Below the pieces are notes generated by a model. The model saw only the letters and a program-made list of their open reading frames with translations. It was not told where the DNA came from and searched no databases. This document shows, piece by piece, positions 16,377 to 24,809 of a stretch of 64,000 bases of DNA. The first letter of the stretch is position 1, and each line of letters begins with the position of its first letter. Made by a program: the position numbers and the translations under genes. Source of the stretch: JABGPL01 sp964387885 (GTDB lineage Bacteria > Electryoneota > AABM5-125-24 > Hatepunaeales > Hatepunaeaceae); NCBI GenBank assembly GCA_964387885.1, contig CAYLYZ010000011.1, positions 15,116 through 79,115 on the forward strand, in the 5' to 3' direction.

Positions 16377-17987
16377 TTAAAACCAGATCGGATTAGCAAA
16401 AGCCCTGTGGGTTTTGCCGGAACTGGTTATTGTCTCGATTTCTGCTCGAATATACTTCGATCCGATTAGCGGAGACGAAATTTCACCTTCAAATAACTTA
16501 CAAAAAGGATCCGATTTTGGATTATATTGTCTAATCGTGATTTCTCCGTTCGAACTTCCTCCTAAAATGCGAAGTAATTTCAGTTGACCGAATTCTTGTG
16601 AAGTCTTATATCTTAGTCTAATGGATCCGGTTGCGTTTTTTTCAGCGATATCTCCACTGAATAGTGTTTTGTTTTTCTGAAAAATAGAGAGTTCTATGGC
16701 CGGACCATCACTAATATATGATTTTCCATCTTTAAGATTATTAATAATTTCTGATTTTCCATATTTATCAGCCACTCTGATTCTCGTCGTAATTTTGCCG
16801 AATAGATGATCAGAATTTTCGTGAAGAGTGAGCATTGGAATTTTGACCTGCCTAAATCGATTAAAATTTCCGTGCGCATCATTTCCGGCGTAAATATTAA
16901 TTCTCTTTCCTCTGTTAATTTCTCCTATCCACTTTTTCAGCCCGGATGTGAATCCTATATCCCACATTCCGTTGCAAATCTGCCATCCATCAATTCTTTT
17001 CTCGTTTAAGTCCGAATTTCCCCATTTTCCACGTTTAACCAGCAAGCGCTGCAACCAGTTAACCGGAACAAGCGGGTGGGCGGCAGCAGTGAAAGAGGTA
17101 TTTTTGATTTTTTCCAATGCTTCAGGTACGGAATTTTCACTTCGTGTCAGAAGCCACTTTTGAGCCCCGTCTCCTGAACCATGTAGAAACTCGGTATTGT
17201 CAATCACTAAAAGATGGATGTTTTTTCCACTTTCGGATCTGCAGGTCAATTCTTCACCAGGCAGCAGCAAGGCGCCGTTTCCGCTGTTATTCAGGACATC
17301 AATCCTTTCTAAAAAATCCGCCCATTTTCGTAACTCTGGATCATCGGTCAGATAATCTTCAGGCATATCATCGAGATTGTAGGAGTGATCTGTCACAGCA
17401 ATCCATTTAAGCCCCATTGCCGGAGCCATCTGTTGATACATTTCTAAGGGTGCGCCAAATTCTACATGGTCGCAACCATACTCACTATGGCAGTGTAACT
17501 CCCCTGCAGACCATCCTGAAAATCCAGGTAAAGGATCTGCAGCGTTATGAACCTTAAATGGAGCCTGTGAAAGTAAAGAGTGGTTGTCCTGATTAACTTC
17601 CCAGGTATTTCTTCCATCGGACAGACGTGCCCTTGCCGTAACAGTCAATTTTCCTGCAGGCAGAGAAGAAACGTCAAGTTCGAAAATCTGGTACCATAGG
17701 GGGATTTTGATGTCAGTATTCAGTTGAAATGTTTTGTCCGCGTGTTCACTTTCAATAGAAGCTTTGAAGCAAACATCAATTAAACGAAGTGGATATTGGT
17801 TGGCATCCTTTATTATTATACTTACCGGTAAAGGCGTGTCAGGTTCGATACGAAATGGTGTATCAAAAATCACCTCAGCTTCATGTTTAAAATATCTGCT
17901 GAACGGAAAAAAGCGGAACCTGTAATGCGTCTCAGCGTATAGGCCGGCGATTGGGATCAGTTCCGGATTGCTTGGAAAGTCTATCAT
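16377..17987 (-). CDS. PHP-domain metal-dependent hydrolase
   Basis: 536 residues. The first ~155 form an N-terminal beta-rich domain without clear family. The PHP domain follows, with its metal ligands visible: G-E-L-H-C-H-S near 163, V-T-D-H-S near 198, G-E-E-L-T-C near 246, A-A-H-P-L-V-P near 300, and G-N-D-A-H-G near 370. PHP proteins are phosphoesterases; this long type with an N-terminal beta domain is found beside surface-glycan genes and its substrate is unknown. Last gene of the radical SAM–flippase–glycosyltransferase–deacetylase operon, 16 bases after the deacetylase stop. No clear signal peptide. Confidence 0.82.
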   Translation of the reverse strand: MIDFPSNPELIPIAGLYAETHYRFRFFPFSRYFKHEAEVIFDTPFRIEPDTPLPVSIIIKDANQYPLRLIDVCFKASIESEHADKTFQLNTDIKIPLWYQIFELDVSSLPAGKLTVTARARLSDGRNTWEVNQDNHSLLSQAPFKVHNAADPLPGFSGWSAGELHCHSEYGCDHVEFGAPLEMYQQMAPAMGLKWIAVTDHSYNLDDMPEDYLTDDPELRKWADFLERIDVLNNSGNGALLLPGEELTCRSESGKNIHLLVIDNTEFLHGSGDGAQKWLLTRSENSVPEALEKIKNTSFTAAAHPLVPVNWLQRLLVKRGKWGNSDLNEKRIDGWQICNGMWDIGFTSGLKKWIGEINRGKRINIYAGNDAHGNFNRFRQVKIPMLTLHENSDHLFGKITTRIRVADKYGKSEIINNLKDGKSYISDGPAIELSIFQKNKTLFSGDIAEKNATGSIRLRYKTSQEFGQLKLLRILGGSSNGEITIRQYNPKSDPFCKLFEGEISSPLIGSKYIRAEIETITSSGKTHRAFANPIWF

Positions 17988-18003
17988 TATAGATTGATGG
18001 TTT

Positions 18004-18636
18004 TCAAGGATTTTGTCCGAGTCTTTTTAATGTCAGTTCCTTTTTTCGGATCCCATCGATTATGGGGGGCAATGCTCTAATTGTCGATTCGGTTGCAGTT
18101 CCCCTATCATGCAGCAGGATGATATCCCCGGGTACAATTTTATTGATGATTCTCTGCACAATCTCGTCAGAATCCGATTGTTTCCAATCTTTTCCGGAAA
18201 GTGACCAAAGGATTATTTTCATTTTTTGATTTCGAATCACCTTTAAAAGCGTAAAACCAAATCTTCCGTAAGGGGGGCGAAATAGAATTGGGGGAGTGCC
18301 TATAATTTTCCGTATTACTTCACAACTTTTGTGAATATCATCATTGATCAGTCGGGTGGACTTAAGGAGAAGAGAATTGTGTTGATAACCGTGAGATCCG
18401 ATAGTGTGTCCTTCTTTATGAATATGCTCTACGATTGTCGGATGTTTTTCGACCTGGGATCCGGTTACGAAAAATGTTGCAGGGCATTCAGCGTTTGAAA
18501 GAATGCGAATTATTTCCATCGTGAAATCAGGATCAGGACCGTCATCGAATGTCAGGTAAACTCCGCTCGGATCCCCTTTGGATACGACATTTTTTAGCAA
18601 TTTTCCTGCTATTCTTGGGAAAGTATCCAGATTCAT
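18004..18636 (-). CDS. Polysaccharide deacetylase (NodB domain)
   Basis: 210 residues, essentially one NodB domain with all five motifs: T-F-D-D-G-P-D (catalytic base and metal Asp), S-H-G-Y-Q-H (metal His pair), R-P-P-Y-G, W-S-L-S-G-x-D-W, and L-L-H-D-R-G (catalytic His). It removes N-acetyl groups from an amino sugar. No signal peptide, so it probably acts on a lipid-linked precursor at the inner face of the membrane, like PigL/ArnD-type enzymes (inference). Start overlaps the glycosyltransferase stop by one base (TAATG). Confidence 0.9.
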   Translation of the reverse strand: MNLDTFPRIAGKLLKNVVSKGDPSGVYLTFDDGPDPDFTMEIIRILSNAECPATFFVTGSQVEKHPTIVEHIHKEGHTIGSHGYQHNSLLLKSTRLINDDIHKSCEVIRKIIGTPPILFRPPYGRFGFTLLKVIRNQKMKIILWSLSGKDWKQSDSDEIVQRIINKIVPGDIILLHDRGTATESTIRALPPIIDGIRKKELTLKRLGQNP

Positions 18637-19784
18637 TACGAGGATGCCCCCTTACTGCTAAACACCTGCCCCTTCCATTCGAAATTCAAAATATGACCGC
18701 CAATCGCGAAGACAACAATCACCGGTGCATGAATGATCTCAAGGATCAGAAAATCAAACCAGTTGATACGTTCCCTAAAAACTGATTTGCCAACAAATAC
18801 CGATACAAAATCCAGGAGGCATTTAAGACCAAACATGCAACCCAACAACCACCAGGAGGAGGAAAATAGGCCGACCAGAGGACCGAACGAAAGAGAGAGA
18901 AAAAAGATAAAGATACCAACAAGTGTTAGTTTTCTCGATGTGCGAAGAAATAGTCCTTTGGAGCCCCAGCGAATTCTCTGATACCACAATTCACGAATTG
19001 AAGCAGGAGGCCGAGTCGGTACTACGGCATCTTTTTCTCCGACAGCAATTACATCCCATCTGGATTGTGATATTTTCGACATCAACAGCTCGTCATCCCC
19101 GGAAATGAGGGTATTTACTCCATCATATCCCTCTACGTTATTATAGGCTTCTCTTCTGAATGCGAGGCTTGCACCTGTGCAGGAAAATGGGATCCCATCC
19201 GCAGCCAGTCCGGCGGCGGCATAACCCTGAGATCTGAAATCTAAAGCTTGTAATTTCTGCCATACCGGAGGAGAGTTTCCGATATCGAAACGTGCTTGGC
19301 CGAGTACAATACCGGTGTTTGAATCGAATTTTGACAGTAAAGTTCGAATCCATCCCTGTTCAGGGCTGCAGTCTGCATCGGTAGTAATAATTATATCTCC
19401 CGATGCGCTCTGAATCCCCCGTTCCAGAGCCTGTTTTTTGGGGCTGAAGTTTTTGTGGATCGTTGTTTGTGTAATCAGTCGTACACGCGGATCTGATTGA
19501 GCAAACTCTTCAACGATTCTTCCTGTCTTATCTTCTGACCGGTCATCAACTACGATGACTTCAAACATATCAACCGGATAATCCTGAGCGAGAACATGTC
19601 TGAGGGTTTTTCCGATAAACTTTTCTTCATTTCTGGCAGCTATAATCACTGACGTTTGGAAAGTTTTTGGATCAATATTTCCATGTTGGCTACGAAGTTT
19701 TAATAAGCCATTTACAATTCTGCAGACAAAATAGAGATAGACCAATCCCCCGGATACCAGACATATTGTCCAGGCAAAGGTCAA
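18636..19784 (-). CDS. Membrane glycosyltransferase family 2
   Basis: 382 residues: one N-terminal membrane segment, a GT-A catalytic domain (V-I-I-A-A-R-N-E-E, V-V-D-D-R-S-E-D, T-T-D-A-D-C as DxD, and Q-R-x-R-W-type motif as Q-R-I-R-W-G), then about three C-terminal membrane segments. This is the processive/dolichol-type membrane GT2 arrangement shared with chitin and hyaluronan synthase relatives. Likely transfers a sugar to a membrane lipid. Start overlaps the flippase-like gene stop by ATGA. Confidence 0.88.
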   Translation of the reverse strand: MTFAWTICLVSGGLVYLYFVCRIVNGLLKLRSQHGNIDPKTFQTSVIIAARNEEKFIGKTLRHVLAQDYPVDMFEVIVVDDRSEDKTGRIVEEFAQSDPRVRLITQTTIHKNFSPKKQALERGIQSASGDIIITTDADCSPEQGWIRTLLSKFDSNTGIVLGQARFDIGNSPPVWQKLQALDFRSQGYAAAGLAADGIPFSCTGASLAFRREAYNNVEGYDGVNTLISGDDELLMSKISQSRWDVIAVGEKDAVVPTRPPASIRELWYQRIRWGSKGLFLRTSRKLTLVGIFIFFLSLSFGPLVGLFSSSWWLLGCMFGLKCLLDFVSVFVGKSVFRERINWFDFLILEIIHAPVIVVFAIGGHILNFEWKGQVFSSKGASS

Positions 19785-20734
19785 CTGTCAGTATCCTTTT
19801 TGGGAGTTCGTGGTTGGAGTCGACTGACAAAAAGGACTCCAATTAGGGCTGGAATCAGGATGTTTGTTGCAAACATGAGGATCGAAGCATTAAATGCTGC
19901 CGCATCGGCAACACCGAATTCTCCGAAGAATTGCATGGATATGTGCTGGTCAAGTCCTAAATCACCAATTGCTATCGGCAATGCTGATTTGGTGAAAAGC
20001 ACCGCAGCAGCTGCACGAAGACTCGATATAAAATCAATATTGGCAAAACCACTTATCAGAAAGAAATACTGTAAATGGAAAACGGTATAGTGCAAAAGTG
20101 AAAGCACAAGGGTTTTCCGTGCCTGAGGAGCACTGAACCGATCCAGTCCTCCGAGTAGTTGAGCGATGTGATCCTTCCGGGGGAATATCATTTGCAGGGC
20201 GTAGATCAGACTGCGTACCGGTCTTGGATCTATTGCTGCCCAGAGTAAGATTCCATTTACGATAAACATCAGGAGTATCATTGAACCGAACATATAACCG
20301 GAAATTAGATTTTTCGCCCAGGGGAGAGTCATTAGAGCCGGTAAGCCGAATGCTACAGTACAACCGAGGTTATAAAACTTATCTATAACAGTCAGACCGA
20401 CCAACTTCAGCGGTGGGACATTCCTGATGAAGAGGGAACGGCTATATTCACCAATCCGACCAGGTGTGATTATTCCAAACGAAATTCCAGCAAGAAGAGA
20501 ACCATAAGTTTCGTTCCAGGTTATTCCCGGGTGAACGAGACTGACCAAATATCGCCATTTGAATATTTGCAGGAACAGGTTAACCGGCATTAAAGCCATC
20601 CCAATGATGATGAGATTGAACCGGGCAGATTTGAGAGCTTTCCATATATCCTCAAGCTCGACGGTGAAGAAAATCAATCCGAGTAGAATAATTGCCACAG
20701 CAACTTTGATAAAGAAGAAGGCTTTCTGACTCAT
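19781..20734 (-). CDS. Lysylphosphatidylglycerol synthase transmembrane-like protein (UPF0104/AglD type)
   Basis: 317 residues with about eight membrane segments and the family's conserved pieces: G-x-x-x-G-x-I-T-P-G-R-I-G-E-Y-S-R, and later D-K-F-Y-N-L. The domain is the membrane half of MprF without the catalytic half; stand-alone members are thought to be lipid flippases or lipid-modifying proteins (AglD in haloarchaeal glycosylation). Coupled by 4-base overlaps to the radical SAM gene upstream and the glycosyltransferase downstream, which supports a job in handling a lipid-linked sugar. Confidence 0.85.
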   Translation of the reverse strand: MSQKAFFFIKVAVAIILLGLIFFTVELEDIWKALKSARFNLIIIGMALMPVNLFLQIFKWRYLVSLVHPGITWNETYGSLLAGISFGIITPGRIGEYSRSLFIRNVPPLKLVGLTVIDKFYNLGCTVAFGLPALMTLPWAKNLISGYMFGSMILLMFIVNGILLWAAIDPRPVRSLIYALQMIFPRKDHIAQLLGGLDRFSAPQARKTLVLSLLHYTVFHLQYFFLISGFANIDFISSLRAAAAVLFTKSALPIAIGDLGLDQHISMQFFGEFGVADAAAFNASILMFATNILIPALIGVLFVSRLQPRTPKKDTDS

Positions 20735-21636
20735 TTTTTCACCAATCGATTTGGGATATAGAGTCGGTTTAAACCTTCAGTGCAGTTCCTGCACATTGCA
20801 GTCTCATCCCGGTTTTCTTTATTAACTTTACGATTGAATTCCCGTATTTTTTCACCTTTCCAGATATCACGCCATGTCTGCTGAAACACATTGCCGAAAA
20901 TGAAATTTGCATCGCTATCGAAGCAGCATGGTAGGACATCCCCGTTCCAGGCTATAACCGCAGAGAATGCTAACCTGCGGCATTTCATGCGTGTTCTTTT
21001 CATCTCAAGACGACTCTGAACAAGATTGTATCGCCAGAATGCGCGGTTCAATGGCAGTTTCGTTAGTGCGCTTTTTGTGTCACTCAGATCATTAATATAA
21101 TAAGTTTTAAACTTTGCAGCATCACATCCCCAACCTAATACCATCTTTTCTACAGCTGAAAACTGATAGGGTTTTTGATTTGAAACGAGACATTCAGCAA
21201 TTATTCTCGGTTTTCGTGATTTATTTTTTGCCCGAGCTTCAACCAGAGCCCGAACTCCAACTTCAACCTGTTCAAGACTACCACCACTTCGAAAGCTACG
21301 ATAGGTCTCTTCATCAGCACCGTCTATACCGATGGTTATTCGTGTCAGTCCAGCTTCAATGATTCGTGTCGCTGTATCTTTACGGGCAAGAAGAGTTCCA
21401 TTTGTATGCGTCTGTGTTCTGATTCCCCTTCGAGTTGCTTCTGCTACAATATCAGGAAAATCCGGAGCCATTAAAGGTTCACCTCGATGCCATAGGTTTA
21501 GCAATTTTACGAAGGGCACCTGTTCAATGACCTTCACGAATTCCGAATAATGCATAACACCACTGCCTGTACCGGTTCCGGTAGGACATCCCGGGCATTT
21601 AAGATTACAGGCTCCGGATGGTTCAATCCAGAGCAT
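20731..21636 (-). CDS. Radical SAM/SPASM-domain protein
   Basis: 301 residues from ATG 21636. The radical SAM cluster motif is C-N-L-K-C-P-G-C at 10-17; a SPASM region at the C terminus has further cysteines (C-R-R, C-C-F-D, C-R-N-C). Similar proteins are found with glycosyltransferases and PHP proteins in surface-glycan clusters, but the reaction is unknown. Related proteins usually have several residues before the L-W-I-E-P stretch; here the frame continues upstream with (I)-R-L-P-T-P-I to an ATC at 21657 preceded by AGAGAA, so an AUC start is possible. First gene of its operon; a repeat region lies directly upstream. Confidence 0.85.
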   Translation of the reverse strand: MLWIEPSGACNLKCPGCPTGTGTGSGVMHYSEFVKVIEQVPFVKLLNLWHRGEPLMAPDFPDIVAEATRRGIRTQTHTNGTLLARKDTATRIIEAGLTRITIGIDGADEETYRSFRSGGSLEQVEVGVRALVEARAKNKSRKPRIIAECLVSNQKPYQFSAVEKMVLGWGCDAAKFKTYYINDLSDTKSALTKLPLNRAFWRYNLVQSRLEMKRTRMKCRRLAFSAVIAWNGDVLPCCFDSDANFIFGNVFQQTWRDIWKGEKIREFNRKVNKENRDETAMCRNCTEGLNRLYIPNRLVKK

Positions 21637-21671
21637 TATCGGTGTTGGAAGACGGATTTCTCTTTTCTCTT

Positions 21672-21963
21672 TAGTAGCGCAGGTGTCCCTGCCTGCGATG
21701 TCTTTACGGACAGGAATACCCGTGAAGACAAATAGTTAAACAATTCAAAAATTGCTAGAGCGGTAATTCCTGTTATTGCATCTCTTAAAAGTACTGTCAT
21801 TGCGAGAGAAGCGAAGCAATCTCTTATGTCACATATTTACAAATAGAACGCTTCGTCATTGTGTTCCTCGCGATGACATATTTTCTTCATTACTTTCGGG
21901 AAATGCAATAGTATGGAAAACACATTCAATCACATTCACAGGCAGGGACGCCTGTGCTACTGG
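21672..21963. repeat. Inverted GCAGGCAGGGACACCTGCGCTACT-type repeat pair around another element
   Basis: AGTAGCGCAGGTGTCCCTGC starting about 21672 is faced by an inverted near-copy (GCAGGGACGCCTGTGCTACT) ending about 21962. The 130-base palindromic element at 21777-21907 lies inside, so one repeat is nested in another. Confidence 0.65.
21777..21907. repeat. ~130-base palindromic repeat element, copy 3
   Basis: The best-preserved ends of the family: left TTGCATCTCTTAAAAGTAC and right ACTTTCGGGAAATGCAA are near-perfect inverted repeats. Inner arms match the copies at 10056, 13104 and 35605. Confidence 0.8.
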
Positions 21964-22110
21964 ATGTGCAAATCCCACAAATTCTCGTCATGTTAATATA
22001 ATTATTTTGAGATATTTATAAAACAATGATCACACAAAGTTGTTTAAGTACTATTTTCTTTATATTCAATAAGCAGTAACTCCTTTCATGAATCCAACCA
22101 GTGAGGTATC

Positions 22111-24057
22111 GTGTCCGAGAACCAGTCCCCCCCAAAAAAAGGTCTTAGCCCTGATGCTTACAAGATCATGGATGGTAAAAACTATCATCCTTATGTTCCT
22201 CCTCAAAAAACAATGCGGGAATTTACAATCCGAGCAATAATTCTCGGTTCAATCCTGGGAATTATTTTTGCTGCAGCAAATGCATATCTCGGTTTAAAGG
22301 TCGGTTTGACCGTTACTGCTTCGATTCCTGTTTCTGTGATATCAATGGGGATATTGCGAGGACTTTTCAAAACCGGAAATGTCCTTGAAAACAACATTGT
22401 TCAGACAATCGGTTCTGCCGGTGAATCTATTGCGGCCGGGGTGATCTTCACTGTTCCTGCTTTGATATTGATGGGAATGAAACCCGCTCTAATAACACTG
22501 TTCTCAGTTGCTGCATTGGGAGGTATGCTTGGAATTCTTATGATGATCCCGCTTCGGCGATATCTCATGGTTAGGGAACATGGCAAACTCCCTTATCCGG
22601 AAGGTACCGGCTGCGGAGAGGTGCTCGTTGCAGGTGAGGAAGGTGGATCTAAGTTTAAAACAGTATTCGCAGGTTTGGGTTTAGGAGCACTTTACAAATT
22701 CCTGATGGACGCAAACATGGCGGGTTTGTGGAAGGAAGTTCCGCATGTAAACATCCCATTTATCAAAAAATGTCAGATCGGTATGGACAGCTACCCGGCT
22801 TTGCTTGGAGTCGGATTCATAGTCGGTCCCCGGATTGCTGCATTGATGATGAGCGGGGGTGCATTAGCATGGTTAGTCCTGATACCGGTAATCGCTTATA
22901 TTGGTGAAGGCATGATGGAGCCCCTCTATCCTTCAACGGTGTTGATTACAGACATGGAACCGGGAGATATCTGGAACAGGTATATCCGGTACATTGGTGC
23001 CGGAGCTGTGGCTTTGGGAGGAATTGTCTCTTTAATACGCGCAATTCCAACAATAGCCAGCTCGTTTAAAGCATCACTTGAAGGATTCAATTTCAAGGTC
23101 AACAAAGATGAACCACGCACATCCCGAGACTTACCGGGAAGCTTTGTAATTGGAGGTGCAGTTGTTATTGCCTTAATGATTTGGCTGATGCCTGCTCTGA
23201 AGCTGAATTTGATTGGAGCATTTCTGGTTGTGATTTTCACATTTTTCTTTGCATCAGTTGCCTCGCGGGTTGTCGGTCTCGTTGGTGGTTCATCATTGCC
23301 GGTTTCAGGTATGACCATTGCTGCACTGTTAGGAACTTCGTTAATGTTTTCTGCTTTTGGATGGACAGGAACGGAAGGTAAATTTATGGCACTGATTGTC
23401 GGTGCGGTGGTATGTGTGGGAATTTCTTCGGCAGGAGATATATCGCAGGATCTAAAAACGGGATTTCTGATTGGAGCTACTCCTTTCAGGCAACAAACCG
23501 GTCAATTTATTGGAGTATTAACATCCGCGACAGTGGTTGGTTCGGTGGTTCTCTTGCTTGATGCGGCCTTTACAATTGGTTCTGAGAAAATGCCGGCACC
23601 ACAGGCTACTCTGATGAAGTTGGTCGTCGAAGGGGTTATGGATCGAAACCTGCCATGGATGTTTGTGTTCACAGGTATGGGGCTTGCAGCAATTGTCGAA
23701 TTTATGAAAATTCCGTCCCTGCCTTTTGCAGTCGGATTGTACCTCCCAGTCAGCCTGTCCGTTCCGATTATGGTTGGGGGATTATTGCGTGGGGTGCTTG
23801 AGAAAACACGGAAAGGTGACGTCGTTAAAACTTCCCGCGAACGTGGTGTGCTGTTTGGTTCCGGATTAGTTGCAGGAGATGCTACAATCGGGGTTTTAAT
23901 CGCACTCTTTGTATATGGTCGGGAAAAGATCGAATGGCTTGCGGCTGTTAAGTCTCCGCTGTTCGGAGAATTGCCATACTCCGGAGCAGTTTCTGTCCTG
24001 ATGTTCTCGATTATGACCTATTTGTTATGGCGAGTCGTAACGAGTAAACGAGCATAA
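22111..24057 (+). CDS. OPT-family oligopeptide transporter
   Basis: 648 residues, about 14-16 membrane segments, with the OPT family's opening pattern (R-E-F-T-I-R-A-I-I-L-G, A-A-A-N-A-Y-L-G-L-K-V-G) and P-Y-P-E-G-T-G-C. Members import peptides or metal chelates by proton symport; bacterial ones of this length are generally annotated as putative peptide transporters. Starts with GTG at 22111 behind GAGGT; the N-terminal ~35 residues are polar and cytoplasmic. A stand-alone gene, with repeat sequence on both sides. Confidence 0.9.
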   Translation: MSENQSPPKKGLSPDAYKIMDGKNYHPYVPPQKTMREFTIRAIILGSILGIIFAAANAYLGLKVGLTVTASIPVSVISMGILRGLFKTGNVLENNIVQTIGSAGESIAAGVIFTVPALILMGMKPALITLFSVAALGGMLGILMMIPLRRYLMVREHGKLPYPEGTGCGEVLVAGEEGGSKFKTVFAGLGLGALYKFLMDANMAGLWKEVPHVNIPFIKKCQIGMDSYPALLGVGFIVGPRIAALMMSGGALAWLVLIPVIAYIGEGMMEPLYPSTVLITDMEPGDIWNRYIRYIGAGAVALGGIVSLIRAIPTIASSFKASLEGFNFKVNKDEPRTSRDLPGSFVIGGAVVIALMIWLMPALKLNLIGAFLVVIFTFFFASVASRVVGLVGGSSLPVSGMTIAALLGTSLMFSAFGWTGTEGKFMALIVGAVVCVGISSAGDISQDLKTGFLIGATPFRQQTGQFIGVLTSATVVGSVVLLLDAAFTIGSEKMPAPQATLMKLVVEGVMDRNLPWMFVFTGMGLAAIVEFMKIPSLPFAVGLYLPVSLSVPIMVGGLLRGVLEKTRKGDVVKTSRERGVLFGSGLVAGDATIGVLIALFVYGREKIEWLAAVKSPLFGELPYSGAVSVLMFSIMTYLLWRVVTSKRA

Positions 24058-24062
24058 AATTG

Positions 24063-24164
24063 TGTATGGACACGGCGCGCGTGCACCTGTCCGAGCGCCA
24101 GGAGTTGTATTTTAATTAGACATTGTCGCAGGAACGAGAAGGGCACGGGCACCGTGCTCGTACA
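24063..24164. repeat. Decayed copy of the 5007-5181 inverted-repeat element
   Basis: A left arm with substitutions (GGACACGGCGCGCGTGCACC) and a right arm (GGGCACGGGCACCGTGCTCG) flank a shortened centre. The inner flank TCGCAGGAAC matches TCGCAAGAAC in the first element. Located between the OPT gene and ruvA. Confidence 0.6.
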
Positions 24165-24187
24165 ATTAACATAAGATGCACATTTAG

Positions 24188-24772
24188 ATGATAGATCGAA
24201 TTAGTGGCAAACTGATAAAGAAGACGGTTTCGGGTGTCGTTGTCGATGTCGGGGGTGTTGGATTTGGGCTGACAGTGACTCTCGGAACTTATGAACACAT
24301 CGGCAAAATCGGAGAAACCGTTTCTCTAATTACCTATCTGCACGTCAGAGAAGATATTCTTGACCTTTATGGTTTTGCGAGTGCTCAAGAGAGGGATCTT
24401 TTTGTTTCACTTCTGAAAATCAGTGGTGTTGGGCCTAAGCTCGCACTCGCTATTCTCTCCCGATTTGATCCAAATGCACTTATTCGCGTTGTCGCGGATC
24501 AGGATGTAAAGATGTTAACTACGGTTTCAGGCATCGGTAAGAGAACAGCAGAAAAACTGCTGGTTGATCTGAAATCACGGTTAAAAATCAAGCGGGAAGA
24601 TATTACTGATATCCCAACAGGTGACGCTTCAGCGACGACAGAGGCTGTACGTGCACTGGAGGTTCTCGGATTTCCGATTAGTAAAGCCGATGACGCCATT
24701 CGCAAAGCAAGACAAACCCTTGGTTCCGATGCAACGGTCGAAGACCTTGTTAAGCTGTCGTTGAAGGGTTAG
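24188..24772 (+). CDS. ruvA: Holliday junction branch migration protein RuvA
   Basis: 194 residues, full length. N-terminal OB domain (M-I-D-R-I-S-G-K-L), two helix-hairpin-helix motifs (I-S-G-V-G-P-K-L-A and V-S-G-I-G-K-R-T-A-E-K), and a C-terminal RuvB-binding domain ending V-E-D-L-V-K-L-S-L-K. RuvA binds four-way junctions and recruits the RuvB motor. ruvC and ruvB are not beside it, so the usual cluster is broken up. The probable yebC at the left edge, often a ruv neighbour, is 24 kb away. Confidence 0.95.
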   Translation: MIDRISGKLIKKTVSGVVVDVGGVGFGLTVTLGTYEHIGKIGETVSLITYLHVREDILDLYGFASAQERDLFVSLLKISGVGPKLALAILSRFDPNALIRVVADQDVKMLTTVSGIGKRTAEKLLVDLKSRLKIKREDITDIPTGDASATTEAVRALEVLGFPISKADDAIRKARQTLGSDATVEDLVKLSLKG

Positions 24773-24809
24773 ATGTTGTCAGGATACAGAAACCACTGAT
24801 TTGCGATAA

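Larger units (their letters stand above)
21637..22110. other. Divergent intergenic region between radical SAM and OPT genes, mostly repeats
   Basis: 474 bases separating the minus-strand operon from the plus-strand OPT gene. Most is taken by the nested repeats at 21672-21963. The remaining 22000-22110 should hold the OPT promoter; a ribosome binding site (GAGGT) lies just before the GTG start. Confidence 0.5.
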
